64,000 bases of DNA from Undibacterium sp. YM2. Its GTDB lineage: Bacteria; Pseudomonadota; Gammaproteobacteria; Burkholderiales; Burkholderiaceae_D. A model generated the notes under the pieces. That model did not search any database. It saw only the letters and a program-made list of their open reading frames with translations, and had not been told where the DNA came from. The stretch is from positions 3,472,001 to 3,536,000 of the forward strand of contig NZ_AP018441.1 of NCBI RefSeq assembly GCF_009937975.1. The letters are read 5' to 3'. Positions 45,243 to 54,023 of the stretch are shown piece by piece. The translations under genes and the position numbers were made by a program. Positions within the stretch are counted from its first letter, which is position 1. The number at the start of each line of letters is the position of its first letter.

Positions 45243-45986
45243 TTAAGCAGGATTCTTCTTGCAGGGCAAATCAAAATCAACATGATAATGCTCATCATGC
45301 CTGATCCAGGCTTTTCCTTTCATGAATTTCAGGTGTTTTTGTAGATAGGGGCCACGCTTTGTGGCAAACAATTTTGCCTGGTAGGGCGGGTCAATGATCA
45401 CCAGTGCAAGTCCCCTGCCCTTGGCTTTTGCTGCAAGATCAAGCTCGTATAAATGCTCGGCCAGTGCGGCAAAGTCTATTCGGTAGTCACCAAAACTACC
45501 TTGTGCATCGAAATCGATATCGTAGCCATAGTTGTTATTCATATTCCCTGGCAGGGGACGGGATATGCCTTGGGCATCAAGCACGGGCACCATGAAATCG
45601 ACAGACAGACCATTTTTATGGGTACGATGCGGCCGCATGCGCCCACCTGTTTTCCAGCCGGTTTCACCATAGACAAAAACTTTGTCACTGGCAGTTTGCT
45701 CAAGCTGTTGATAGGCCAGGGAAATAATTTCTGCAACGGCGGAATGTACATAAGTGCGCCCCAGGCTGACGCCCAGGGCACTATACGCAGAAAAATTATT
45801 CCCTTTTTCTGGCAAGCTGACGCCGCCTTCCAGCCTGCCATTGGCGACCGTTCCATAGCAGGTACTTGCTTTGGCCTGCACTTTTTCTTGTGCTTTTGCA
45901 TGCCCTGATGCTAGTCCTGCACAAGAGCATGCCAATACCAGGCCCAGGCCCAGCAGATGGCGACGGATATGTGCGAAGGATTCCAC
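45243..45986 (-). CDS. Penicillin-insensitive murein endopeptidase-like protein
   Basis: A 247-aa exported protein with a signal peptide (HLLGLGLVLACSCAGLASGHAKA). It has the LAS-type metallopeptidase pattern: His in RPHRTHKNGLSVDFMVPV (with Asp) and HDEHYHVDFDLPC near the C-terminus, as in MepA. MepA cleaves D-Ala-meso-DAP cross-links in peptidoglycan in the periplasm. The middle differs from enteric MepA, so the exact bond is uncertain. It lies 14 bases after an exported protein of unknown function on the same strand. Confidence 0.75.
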   Translation of the reverse strand: MESFAHIRRHLLGLGLVLACSCAGLASGHAKAQEKVQAKASTCYGTVANGRLEGGVSLPEKGNNFSAYSALGVSLGRTYVHSAVAEIISLAYQQLEQTASDKVFVYGETGWKTGGRMRPHRTHKNGLSVDFMVPVLDAQGISRPLPGNMNNNYGYDIDFDAQGSFGDYRIDFAALAEHLYELDLAAKAKGRGLALVIIDPPYQAKLFATKRGPYLQKHLKFMKGKAWIRHDEHYHVDFDLPCKKNPA

Positions 45987-46000
45987 CTCGATGCAGATAC

Positions 46001-46927
46001 TTATTTTGGTTCAGTCGTCTGCGCAGGTGGCGTAGTGCTCACTGCAGGGGCTTGAACATTCACTACCGGCATTGCATTTCGCCAGTTTTCTGGCGTGCAC
46101 ATTTCCCATTTTGCATTGGTCACATAAAATAATGCTGCCTGCTTGTGCGACAGGACATGGAAGGATGGCTGCTGTATCGCCTTCACCGTACCATCAGCAA
46201 TAAAATACTCAATGGAAAACCGTGGGTAAGCCATGACCAAGCCACCGACTGCAAATGAAACATCTTCAGGCTTGATGATCTCTGCCACTTTGCCTTCACT
46301 GGTGCCGGTGGTGACCTCCATCAGGCGCAGCCTGGTTTTTTCAAACAATTCACGCTCAGCCATGGATTCGCGCGCATTATTGAGTTTGCGCAAAATACCC
46401 AGGGGATTGGTACCGATATCCACCAGCGAGCCAATTTGTGACAGGGAAGGATTATTGACGACTTCAACAATACTGCGCCAGCTCGACTTGCCAGAGAATT
46501 GCAAAGTGATTGCGGAGGTCGGCTGGCTGGCGGCCAGCAAACCGTCTATCCAGGCATTGGCGTCTTTAGCCCAATGGTATTTGGTGGCAGAAGCATAGCC
46601 ACGGCAGCTATAGAAAGCCAGCGCATCCTGTTTGGAAACCGCACCCGTGAGTTTGTTATCAACAAACACCAGGCCACCGACATCACCATCTGTCATGGCA
46701 ACATAGGCAATATTGCGCCCCTGAGCATCTTTCATCTCAAAGCGTTCCATGGCCGACTCTTGCGGCACCGTTGTAATCACATAGCGTGCATCGGATTTTT
46801 GATCCACCGCCAGGCTCTTGATAGGCCCCGTAGTTTTAGTGGGTTGATCTACATTATTGGCGGCAAGCGCAGGATAGGAGATGCTGAGAGCAAGTGCTGG
46901 CAGCAATGTGACAATTCTGGATCGCAT
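46001..46927 (-). CDS. Exported protein of unknown function
   Basis: A 308-aa protein with a clear signal peptide (RIVTLLPALALSISYPALAA). The mature part is mixed alpha/beta with no motif I recognise; it has a Cys in YSCRGYASATKYHWAKD and another in WEMCTPENW, which could form a disulfide. The C-terminal 30 residues are Pro/Thr/Ala-rich. It is upstream of the murein endopeptidase-like gene on the same strand and may be part of the same envelope function. Confidence 0.7.
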   Translation of the reverse strand: MRSRIVTLLPALALSISYPALAANNVDQPTKTTGPIKSLAVDQKSDARYVITTVPQESAMERFEMKDAQGRNIAYVAMTDGDVGGLVFVDNKLTGAVSKQDALAFYSCRGYASATKYHWAKDANAWIDGLLAASQPTSAITLQFSGKSSWRSIVEVVNNPSLSQIGSLVDIGTNPLGILRKLNNARESMAERELFEKTRLRLMEVTTGTSEGKVAEIIKPEDVSFAVGGLVMAYPRFSIEYFIADGTVKAIQQPSFHVLSHKQAALFYVTNAKWEMCTPENWRNAMPVVNVQAPAVSTTPPAQTTEPK

Positions 46928-47379
46928 ATGATGAAAAAGATTTATAAAGAAGCAATCTTAACTGAAATTGCTGATCTATAACACTTTTCCTGGGCAGGTG
47001 GATAGGGTTATTGGAGCATGTCGGCAGTATGGTAGCGATTACAGTCAACGCCAAAAAGCTGCTGTCATGCTCCACTTCGTGGTGGTGTCACTTCCAGTGC
47101 GACAAGTGGTAGCAACAGGGGCGTCGGATAACACCATGTCTGCCATTACCGGACCAGAAAAATTCCAGCCCTTTCACTGACCTCACTACATCAGCGTTCA
47201 CACCAGTGCTCGAGACACCACCACACGCCGCCAACATAACTGTAAAAACAGGGGGCAAGCGGGTTGCAGATTTCAAATCTATCTGCAAACAATGTCAATT
47301 AACACAAGTGTAAAAGCGGATGAAGTGCAAGAATGTTTAAAAATGTATGTGAATTGTCATCAAATTGTAATTTGCCACA
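46928..47379. other. Non-coding stretch with one copy of a short dispersed repeat
   Basis: No gene is convincing here: two small open frames (46968-47180 plus, 47088-47288 minus) lack ribosome binding sites. At 47166-47198 lies a 33-base sequence, starting CAGCCCTTTCACTGACC, that recurs at 49623-49653 beyond the cytochrome genes. Confidence 0.5.
47166..47198. repeat. Imperfect repeat flanking the cytochrome genes, copy A
   Basis: CAGCCCTTT, CTGACCTCACT and TCAGC occur in the same order and nearly the same spacing as at 49623-49653. About 27 of 33 positions agree. Both copies have the same orientation and flank the two cytochrome genes at a distance of about 2.45 kb. Confidence 0.5.
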
Positions 47380-48681
47380 CTATTCCATTGCCGCAGTACG
47401 GTAGCGATTGACTTCTGCCGGGGTCACTGGCTCGGCTTTATTGCCCCAGGCATTGCGCACATAGCTGAGTACCAGGGCGACTTCACTGTCAGTGAGGGTA
47501 TGGGCAAAAGGTGGCATGCCGTAAGGACGCGGATTATCTTTGGTCACAGGCGGGAAGCCGCCAGACAAGATCATGCGCACCGGATTCGACAAGGCATGGC
47601 TGAGCAAGCCGGGGTTAGACTTCAGGGCCGGATAAATATTGGTTACCCCTTCGCCCTGGGCACCGTGGCAATCCATGCAATGGGTCTTATAGAGCGCGCC
47701 GCCCTGCTTCATGACTGCATCCATGCGCTCCGCACTCAGCTCAGAACCTGCCATGAACTTGTCCAGCATATCCTTCTCAGCCACCTGCACGGTTGGAATG
47801 GCCTGCAGATAACTGACCATGGATTTGATATCGGCGTCTGACAGATACTGGGTGCTACCCGCCACCACTTCAGCCATGGGGCCAGAAACGGCAGTATGCT
47901 GATTGACACCGGATTTCAACAAGGCGATCAATTCTTGCGGCGACCATTTGGCCAGATTGACTTCCTTGCTATTGGTCAGTGCAGGCGCATACCAACTGCT
48001 CAATTCGCCACCGGACAAATCTTTGACACCGGCATTTGCCCCCAGGCTGTTGCGGCTACTATGGCAGGCGCTGCAATGTCCCAGTCCATTGACCAGGTAA
48101 GCACCGCGGTTCCACTCAACAGACTTGCTCTTGTCTTCCTGATAGCTGGCGGGCCTGAAATACGCAGCACGCCAGAAGGCCAGCAAGGCACGTTGATCAT
48201 AAGGGAAGCGCAGTTCATGTGCCTGGTTCTGTTTTTCCACCTTGGGCAAGGACATCAGATAGGCATACATGACATCAGCATCTGCACGCGAAACCTGGGT
48301 GTAATTGGTATAGGGGAAGGATGGATATAACAGGCTGCCATCCCTGGATTTGCCATTGTGCAGGGCTTGCCAGAAATCGTCGGCAGTCCAGTTGCCTATG
48401 CCGGTCTTTGCATCAGGCGTGATATTCGGCGTCCTGAAGTTGCCAAAATCAGTTTGCAACAGGCGGCCACCGGCAAAGGCGGCTTCGCCACGTGCCGTGT
48501 GGCAGCCCATGCAATTACCTGCCTTGACCAGATATTCGCCCCTGGTGACCTGCTCTGCCTGTGGCTTGCCCGCGGCTGTATTGACCGTACTTTTGTCATC
48601 GACCAGATAATAGCCAAAGCCTGCTACCGCCAAAATGCAGGCCAGCAAAAACAGCACAGCGAATGATAAGATTTTTTTCAT
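47380..48681 (-). CDS. Membrane-anchored triheme cytochrome c (alcohol dehydrogenase subunit type)
   Basis: A 433-aa protein with an N-terminal membrane anchor (LSFAVLFLLACILAVAGFGYYL) and three heme motifs: CMGCH (about residue 57), CSACH (about 205) and CMDCH (about 335). It resembles the cytochrome subunit of membrane-bound gluconate or alcohol dehydrogenases, which pass electrons from a dehydrogenase to ubiquinone. No dehydrogenase gene is beside it; instead a diheme cytochrome gene lies 37 bases upstream, so the two probably form an electron chain together. An FNR-type site lies upstream of the pair. Confidence 0.88.
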   Translation of the reverse strand: MKKILSFAVLFLLACILAVAGFGYYLVDDKSTVNTAAGKPQAEQVTRGEYLVKAGNCMGCHTARGEAAFAGGRLLQTDFGNFRTPNITPDAKTGIGNWTADDFWQALHNGKSRDGSLLYPSFPYTNYTQVSRADADVMYAYLMSLPKVEKQNQAHELRFPYDQRALLAFWRAAYFRPASYQEDKSKSVEWNRGAYLVNGLGHCSACHSSRNSLGANAGVKDLSGGELSSWYAPALTNSKEVNLAKWSPQELIALLKSGVNQHTAVSGPMAEVVAGSTQYLSDADIKSMVSYLQAIPTVQVAEKDMLDKFMAGSELSAERMDAVMKQGGALYKTHCMDCHGAQGEGVTNIYPALKSNPGLLSHALSNPVRMILSGGFPPVTKDNPRPYGMPPFAHTLTDSEVALVLSYVRNAWGNKAEPVTPAEVNRYRTAAME

Positions 48682-48689
48682 AAGTTTAT

Positions 48690-48722
48690 TTACGGCTTAA
48701 TTACGGCTGAATTACGACTTAT
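48690..48722. repeat. Three tandem 11-bp units between the cytochrome genes
   Basis: TTACGGCTTAA, TTACGGCTGAA and TTACGACTTAT lie head to tail. They fill the intergenic gap and the last overlaps the stop codon of the diheme cytochrome gene. On the minus strand each unit repeats TAA, and the 11-base period places these stops in all three frames. Confidence 0.85.
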
Positions 48723-49455
48723 TGTGACAGGCTGCCGCATTTCAGTGGCAATTGGGCGCTTTCTGTCAAGGTCATTGCAGGAGCAATGCTATCGCCAGGC
48801 ACAGTCTGGGCTGCCAGCCAGCTGGATACAGCAGCAATATCCTGGGGATTGAGTTTGCCAGCAATTTGCTGCATGCAGTCTGGCTTATACGCTTTACGGC
48901 TACCAGTCTGCCATGCCCCCAGTTGCGCGATCAGGTAGTCACGCGGCAAGCCTACCAGCCCTGGCATGAAAGGAGCCAGACCCGTCATGCTCTTGCCGTG
49001 GCAAGAGACACAGGCAGGCACATTACGTGACTTGTCTCCCTGCGCGACCAGTAGCCTGCCCCGCTCCAGCAAAACAGCATTCGCATCACTGGCCTGGGGG
49101 CAGCATAGGGCGGATGCTGGCTGGCAAAATACTCTGCTATTTCTTTCAGGTAGGCGTCCGACATATGGGCAACCATGTACCGCATGGCGGGATAAGCGCG
49201 CTTGCCTTCCCTGAAATTCAATAACTGGTTATACAGGTATCCGGCTGGTTTTCCAGCAATGCGCGGATAAAAACCGTCTGTGCCCGCCCTGCCCTCTGCC
49301 CCGTGGCAGGCGGTGCAGGCTTTCAGCCTTTGCTCCAGGGTGTCCGGCACTTTCAGGCTTGACTGTGCAGGCTGGGCAGCCTGTGCCGTGGCGATTAATG
49401 GCAGGCCCAGCAAGAAGCAAAGCAGGCTGGCTTTCAGGTGATATGTAAAGTGCAT
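48719..49455 (-). pseudogene. Diheme cytochrome c (c4-like), interrupted by a frameshift
   Basis: The first frame begins MHFTYHLKASLLCFLLGLPL (signal peptide) and has heme motif CTACH in KACTACHGAEGRAG, running to HPPYAAP. The other frame carries on with LLERGRLLVAQGD and the second heme motif CVSCH, ending SLSQ. One extra base in the run of five G at 49096-49100 (C on the coding strand) would give a continuous diheme cytochrome of about 245 aa like c4. As written the protein would lose its second heme. It precedes the triheme cytochrome gene. Confidence 0.82.
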
Positions 49456-49536
49456 GGCGATATAAAAACAAATAATGGCACAAAGCCGCTAGCTTAACAG
49501 TTTGTCCAATTTCTTTAAGATCAAGCGCAAGAACAT

Positions 49537-49550
49537 ATGATTTACATCAA
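49537..49550 (-). promoter_or_regulatory. FNR-type site upstream of the cytochrome genes
   Basis: On the minus strand TTGAT-GTAA-ATCAT matches the FNR/ANR/DNR consensus TTGAT-N4-ATCAA in nine of ten positions. It lies 82 bases before the diheme cytochrome ATG. A possible -10 (TTAAAG) is about 27 bases downstream of its centre, close to class II spacing. This suggests induction under low oxygen. Confidence 0.5.
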
Positions 49551-49622
49551 ACATTGCCAAGCTACTCACTCCTTGAAACCTCAAGCAAAAATATCCTGAC
49601 ACTGGGCAAAGCCTGTAGATAT

Positions 49623-49653
49623 CAGCCCTTTGCTGACCTCACTGGTCAGCATT
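49623..49653. repeat. Imperfect repeat flanking the cytochrome genes, copy B
   Basis: CAGCCCTTTGCTGACCTCAC continues to GGTCAGCATT. It contains a perfect 7-bp hairpin GCTGACC / GGTCAGC that is degenerate in copy A at 47166-47198. Confidence 0.5.
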
Positions 49654-49698
49654 AAGGCAAGGGTACAAAATTTTCTGCAAAAGAAAGCAAAGTCTTGC

Positions 49699-49727
49699 TT
49701 GTCAAGAATGCTTAAGCCGAGGATAAT
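49699..49727 (+). promoter_or_regulatory. Strong sigma-70 promoter in the rpoD leader region
   Basis: TTGTCA (49699-49704) and GATAAT (49722-49727) are 17 bases apart. Transcription is predicted to begin near 49734 towards rpoD, which starts 179 bases later. An intrinsic terminator lies between. Confidence 0.6.
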
Positions 49728-49774
49728 TCTGCCCTTTCGTCTCTTTTGAGGCCCAGATTCAGCAAGATGACCTG

Positions 49775-49801
49775 GCCCGCTTTTACCAGCGGGCTTTTTT
49801 A
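49775..49801 (+). terminator. Intrinsic terminator inside the rpoD leader
   Basis: GCCCGC / GCGGGC with an 8-base loop TTTTACCA is followed by six T. It lies about 40 bases after the predicted promoter start and 112 bases before rpoD, with no plus-strand gene ending nearby. It would yield a transcript of about 67 nt, or act as an attenuator of rpoD. Confidence 0.7.
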
Positions 49802-49912
49802 TCCGCGCCGCGCCTGCCGTTGATCTGCAAATGATGATCGCCAGCAGCTTTTCGCCCTTGCTATTGCCAAACACTATTGACAAGCATTTGTTGTCGTATT
49901 CGAATTTGTTAC

Positions 49913-52663
49913 ATGAAAAACAGCTTAACTGACTCAAACACTTCTCCTACAACAAAAACAGGCTCAACGCTGACATTAGGTAAAAAACCGCAACTGCAAC
50001 TGAACCGCCCCGCGCTCAGCGTAGCGCGCACGGCCACAGTGCAAACTGTACAGGTGGTAGTACCGGTGTCGAATCCAGTAGATTCGATAGAAGAAACACC
50101 GACACTGGTATCGACACCAGTAACGGTAATTACCAAACGCCGCTCCAGATTACAGACCGCGATGGCTGACGGCAGTAGTGCGCCTGAAGAGGCGGCATGC
50201 ACGTCCACAGAGACGGAAGCAACGGCAGTTGAAGGCAGCGAGAACAGCAGCACGGAACTGTCGGCTACGGCAGTTGATACCCACATCGAGACCGCTTCCA
50301 GCGATGTCGCTGAAGGCAACGGCAAGGCCGAGGCTGCCGGAAATACTGCTGGCAATATGGCCGATGCTGAGGCCGCAAAGCCGCGTGTCGTCGTCATACG
50401 TAAAAGCGGCCCAAAACTGGCAAAGAAATTATTGCTGGCTGACCAGCCGGCAACACCCGCACCTGCCATCATCAAGCGTGAGGCACGCATAGGCTCGGGC
50501 AAGCTGGCACCACCCGCACCCGTTGTGACGATGAAGCCAGTGGCGGCTGCCTTGGCACCGGCCACCGCCCCAATTGTGTCGGCTACTGCCCCTGCGGCTG
50601 CAGCAAGCAGCGTTACCAGCATCAAGGACATAGATACTTCAGCTTATATCTTGCCAGCCATGCGCGAGCCAGCCAAGCGTGGCCGCAAGTCTTCTGAATT
50701 TCAATTCGAGAATGATGAAATCCTGGCATTGAACGCAGCAGAATCAGCAGAGATGAAGCGTGCCGCACGTGTCAAGGCAAAGAAACCTGGTACGGGCAAT
50801 GCCGCCAGCCAGGAAGCACAACTGGAACAATACCGCAAGCAACTGACCAAGCTGATCAACCTGGGCAAGGACCGCAGTTACCTGACCCATGCCGAGATCA
50901 ATGATCACCTGCCTGACGACGTTGCCGACGCTGAAATGATACAAGGCGTTATCAGCACCCTCAACGACATGGGTATTGCCGTCTATGACGCCGCACCTGA
51001 TGCTGCGATGATGCTGCTGACCGATAACGTCGCCAACAATGTCACTGAAGATGAAGCAGAAGCCGCAGCAGCTGCCGCACTGGCCACTGTGGATTCAGAT
51101 TTTGGCCGTACCACTGACCCGGTACGCATGTATATGCGTGAAATGGGCGGCGTGGAATTGCTGACACGTTCAGGCGAAATCGAAATCGCCAAGCGTATAG
51201 AAGATGGCTTGAAAGACATGGTGCAGGCTATCTCTGCCTGCCCTGGCACGATACAGGAAATCCTGGCGATTGCCGACAAAATCTCCAAAGATGAAATCCG
51301 CGTGGACGACATCATTGATGGCTTGCTCGATCCGGACGCATCTGACGCTCCCGCCATAGAACTCAGCGACAACGATGACTTGGATGATCTGGATGATGAC
51401 GATGACGCGGTGGCAGAAAACGCCAGCGGCATCAGCGACGAACAATTGCAGCAAATGAAGACTGTGGTACTGCAAAAGTTTGCAGTAGTCGGCATGCGCT
51501 TTGAGCAAATGCAGGCGGCCCGCGCGACGGATGGTTATAAATCACCGGCTTACCAGCAGGCACAGCTTGCAATCACACGCGAGTTGCAAGGCATGCGCTT
51601 CAGTGTCAAGACCGCAGAAAAACTGTGCGACTCCTTGCGCAAGCAAATGAAGACTTTGCGCCAGACTGAAAAGCAGATGCTGGAACTAATGGTCAATAAA
51701 TGCGGCATGCCACGTGCTTATTTTGTTGAACATTTCCGGCAGAATGCGACCAATCCAGAATGGCTGAACAAGGAAATGAATGGCACATCCAGCTATGCTG
51801 CCATCCTGGGCCGCAATATTCATGCTGCGCGTGAATTGCAACAAAAGCTGATCGACCTGGAACACAATGTCAGTCTGCCTTTGCATGACCTGCGTGAAAT
51901 CAACAAGCAGATGGTGGCTGGTGAAAAACGTTCCAGCGAAGCCAAGGCCGCCATGACTGAGGCCAATTTGCGCCTGGTCATTTCCATCGCCAAGAAATAT
52001 GTAAACCGTGGCCTGCAATTCCTGGATTTGATCCAGGAAGGCAATATCGGTTTGCTCAAGGCAGTGGATAAATTTGAATACCGTCGCGGCTATAAATTCT
52101 CTACCTATGCAACATGGTGGATCAGACAGGCGATTGCCCGTGCGATTGCGGATCAGGCACGCACTATCCGCGTACCAGTGCACATGATAGAAACCATCAA
52201 CAAGATGAACCGCGTACGTCGCCAGCTCTTGCAAACCACAGGCCTGGAACCAGAACCGGTAGCGATTGCTGAAAAAATGGGCCTACCAGAAGGCAAGGTC
52301 AGGGAAATCCTGAAGATCGCCAAAGAACCAGTCTCGCTCGACGTACCTATTGGTGATGATGGTGATTCACAACTCGGTGACTTCATTGAAGACAGCATGA
52401 CCTTGTCGCCGATGGCAGCGGCGATGCAGGCATCGGTACAAGAGAAACTGAAAGAGGCACTGGATTCTTTAAGCCCGCGTGAAGCCAAAGTCTTGCGCAT
52501 GCGTTTTGGCCTGGAAACCAGTACCGAATTCACGCTGGAAGAAGTAGGCAAACAATTTGAAGTGACGCGTGAGCGCATACGTCAGATTGAATCCAAGGCC
52601 ATGAAAAAACTGCGCCACCCTGCCCGCGCTGATCACCTGAAGAGCCTGATGGAAAGTAACTAA
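49913..52663 (+). CDS. rpoD: RNA polymerase primary sigma factor RpoD with long N-terminal extension
   Basis: The housekeeping sigma factor. Region 1.1 is near residues 295-365 ([20 protein letters not shown]), region 1.2 at [20 protein letters not shown], the acidic non-conserved region at [13 protein letters not shown], region 2 at [20 protein letters not shown] and region 4.2 at [20 protein letters not shown]. At 916 aa it is longer than most RpoD proteins because about 290 residues rich in Ala, Thr, Val and Pro precede region 1.1. ATG 49913 lies 12 codons after an in-frame ATG (49877) with no better ribosome binding site. A promoter and terminator lie upstream. Confidence 0.95.
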   Translation: MKNSLTDSNTSPTTKTGSTLTLGKKPQLQLNRPALSVARTATVQTVQVVVPVSNPVDSIEETPTLVSTPVTVITKRRSRLQTAMADGSSAPEEAACTSTETEATAVEGSENSSTELSATAVDTHIETASSDVAEGNGKAEAAGNTAGNMADAEAAKPRVVVIRKSGPKLAKKLLLADQPATPAPAIIKREARIGSGKLAPPAPVVTMKPVAAALAPATAPIVSATAPAAAASSVTSIKDIDTSAYILPAMREPAKRGRKSSEFQFENDEILALNAAESAEMKRAARVKAKKPGTGNAASQEAQLEQYRKQLTKLINLGKDRSYLTHAEINDHLPDDVADAEMIQGVISTLNDMGIAVYDAAPDAAMMLLTDNVANNVTEDEAEAAAAAALATVDSDFGRTTDPVRMYMREMGGVELLTRSGEIEIAKRIEDGLKDMVQAISACPGTIQEILAIADKISKDEIRVDDIIDGLLDPDASDAPAIELSDNDDLDDLDDDDDAVAENASGISDEQLQQMKTVVLQKFAVVGMRFEQMQAARATDGYKSPAYQQAQLAITRELQGMRFSVKTAEKLCDSLRKQMKTLRQTEKQMLELMVNKCGMPRAYFVEHFRQNATNPEWLNKEMNGTSSYAAILGRNIHAARELQQKLIDLEHNVSLPLHDLREINKQMVAGEKRSSEAKAAMTEANLRLVISIAKKYVNRGLQFLDLIQEGNIGLLKAVDKFEYRRGYKFSTYATWWIRQAIARAIADQARTIRVPVHMIETINKMNRVRRQLLQTTGLEPEPVAIAEKMGLPEGKVREILKIAKEPVSLDVPIGDDGDSQLGDFIEDSMTLSPMAAAMQASVQEKLKEALDSLSPREAKVLRMRFGLETSTEFTLEEVGKQFEVTRERIRQIESKAMKKLRHPARADHLKSLMESN

Positions 52664-52694
52664 GCCTGGCCCGGGGGTTCAAACAAGCTCAAAT

Positions 52695-52732
52695 AAAAAG
52701 CACTGCATCTTCAGGATTGCAGTGCTTTTTTT
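52695..52732. terminator. Bidirectional terminator after rpoD
   Basis: A 13-bp stem AAAAAGCACTGCA / TGCAGTGCTTTTT with a 10-base loop lies 31 bases after the rpoD stop and 8 bases before the stop of the convergent NR-kinase-like gene. The A- and T-tracts allow termination in both directions. Confidence 0.9.
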
Positions 52733-52739
52733 ATTGAAC

Positions 52740-53264
52740 TCAACTCAATAGAAAAGATAGAGCGAACTGTACTTGCTCAAGCCTGGACCGGGTATTTCCC
52801 TCAACCAGCAAGAAAGGGATTTCCCTCTCATCCAGCACATCCAATACTTCCTGATGTACGCGGTCACGCACATAGGCAGATTCACGCTGCAAGCCATCTG
52901 GCTGCCAGGGAAAATCTGGTGCAGTGACTATGCAAAAATCATATTGATGCGACAGTTCCAGTTCAGCCAGTTCTGCATCCGGCTCGCCAAAATAATGGCG
53001 GCTATAAATAGCTGTCATGATGGGGCCAGTGTCGCAGAACAACCATTGTTTAGCCTGCTTCAATAACTCAGCTTCGCGCTGTACCTGTGTCCTGGCGATG
53101 AGGATTTGCTCTTCTGCCTTAGGAACACGCTGATTCTGCTCAACGAATTCACGCAAATACTCGGGCACCCAGAGGGTCTGGTAATGCGCAGCCAACGCCT
53201 CGGCCAATATGGATTTACCTGAGGACTCTGCCCCCAATATGACGACACGGTTTACTGAGGACAT
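52740..53264 (-). CDS. NadR-like nicotinamide riboside kinase-type ATPase
   Basis: A 174-aa P-loop protein with Walker A GAESSGKSILAEALA (residues 11-25), a segment VPEYLREFVEQ and a Walker B-like CDTGPIMTAIYS. This matches the C-terminal kinase domain of NadR, which phosphorylates nicotinamide riboside to NMN in NAD salvage. The repressor and adenylyltransferase domains of enteric NadR are absent. Its start overlaps the pnuC stop region by 13 bases, so import and phosphorylation of nicotinamide riboside are coupled. Confidence 0.85.
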   Translation of the reverse strand: MSSVNRVVILGAESSGKSILAEALAAHYQTLWVPEYLREFVEQNQRVPKAEEQILIARTQVQREAELLKQAKQWLFCDTGPIMTAIYSRHYFGEPDAELAELELSHQYDFCIVTAPDFPWQPDGLQRESAYVRDRVHQEVLDVLDEREIPFLLVEGNTRSRLEQVQFALSFLLS

Positions 53265-53845
53265 GTTTTACTCCAGGCACGCAAGCCCATGATGGCCATG
53301 ATAACGAAAATTGCATACAGCAGCGCCGTCAGCATCAGGCCTTTATAGACATACAGGCCAACATACAGCACATCGACGAAGATCCAGACATGCCAGTTTT
53401 CCAGTTTTTTACGGCTGAGCAAAACCTGCCCCAGCAAACTGCCAGCCGTCAGGAAGCCATCGGCAAAAGGTACATCAGTATCGGTATAGCTCTTGAGGAA
53501 CCAGGCCAGCAAGACAAAGGCCAGCACAGTCATCCCAAGAGAATTCCACCTGCTCTGCGCATTCAAACGCGTGACTTGCAAGCGCTCATGACTATCATCA
53601 CCACGCAGCCAGTTGGCCCAGCCCCAGACCGATACCAGGATAAAGACAAACTGCAAACCCATGTCTCCATATAATCTGGATTCAAAAAATACGGCGGCAT
53701 ACATGCCAGAGGAAAGGATGGAAAACAGCCAGGCCCAGTGTATCTGCCGTATATTCAGAGCGACGGTGATGACAGACAAGGCAAAGGAAGCCAGCTCCAG
53801 CCAACTGGTACTGAAGCCTAACAGGGGAATAGGATCATTCATCAT
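53252..53845 (-). CDS. pnuC: Nicotinamide riboside transporter PnuC
   Basis: An inner-membrane protein of 197 aa with about seven helices. PnuC hallmarks are the segment GLQFVFILVSVWGWANWLRG (WGWxxW motif) and FLKSYTDTDVPFADGFLTAGSLLGQ, ending in WHVWIFVDVLYVGLYVYKGL. PnuC moves nicotinamide riboside by facilitated diffusion; trapping depends on the NadR-like kinase encoded next. I prefer ATG 53845 (or 53842) over an in-frame GTG at 53935, whose extra residues are not family-like. Confidence 0.9.
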   Translation of the reverse strand: MMNDPIPLLGFSTSWLELASFALSVITVALNIRQIHWAWLFSILSSGMYAAVFFESRLYGDMGLQFVFILVSVWGWANWLRGDDSHERLQVTRLNAQSRWNSLGMTVLAFVLLAWFLKSYTDTDVPFADGFLTAGSLLGQVLLSRKKLENWHVWIFVDVLYVGLYVYKGLMLTALLYAIFVIMAIMGLRAWSKTCPQ

Positions 53846-53963
53846 GCAAAGGATAATTGGTTTGCCCGCATTATCAACGATAGGGCTACTTGTGTCATAG
53901 CTTATTACGCCAACAGGCGTCGCCAGCCGCTGCACAAGTACATTCTCTTGATATTTAGATTGT

Positions 53964-53980
53964 GATAAGCAAGGCTTATC
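53964..53980. promoter_or_regulatory. Palindrome between pnuC and the pilin gene
   Basis: A perfect 7-bp inverted repeat GATAAGC-AAG-GCTTATC lies between the divergent pnuC and pilin genes. It could be an operator for either. It does not match the NrtR or NiaR operator consensus as I know them. Confidence 0.35.
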
Positions 53981-54023
53981 CGCTATATTCCTAAAAACTC
54001 AACATTCAACAAAAATCAGCTTT

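Noticed and set aside
46968..47180. Small plus-strand frame in the 450-base gap before the cytochrome genes
   Set aside because: No ribosome binding site, no motif; the stretch contains a dispersed repeat instead.
49909..50631. Open minus-strand frame of 240 codons opposite the start of rpoD
   Set aside because: It mirrors the Ala/Thr/Val-rich extension of rpoD. It has no ribosome binding site, no family resemblance and extreme Ser/Ala bias expected from an antisense frame.
53846..54023. Riboswitch upstream of pnuC
   Set aside because: I looked for TPP and NAD-type leader motifs. The conserved TPP boxes are absent and I could not build a convincing fold.
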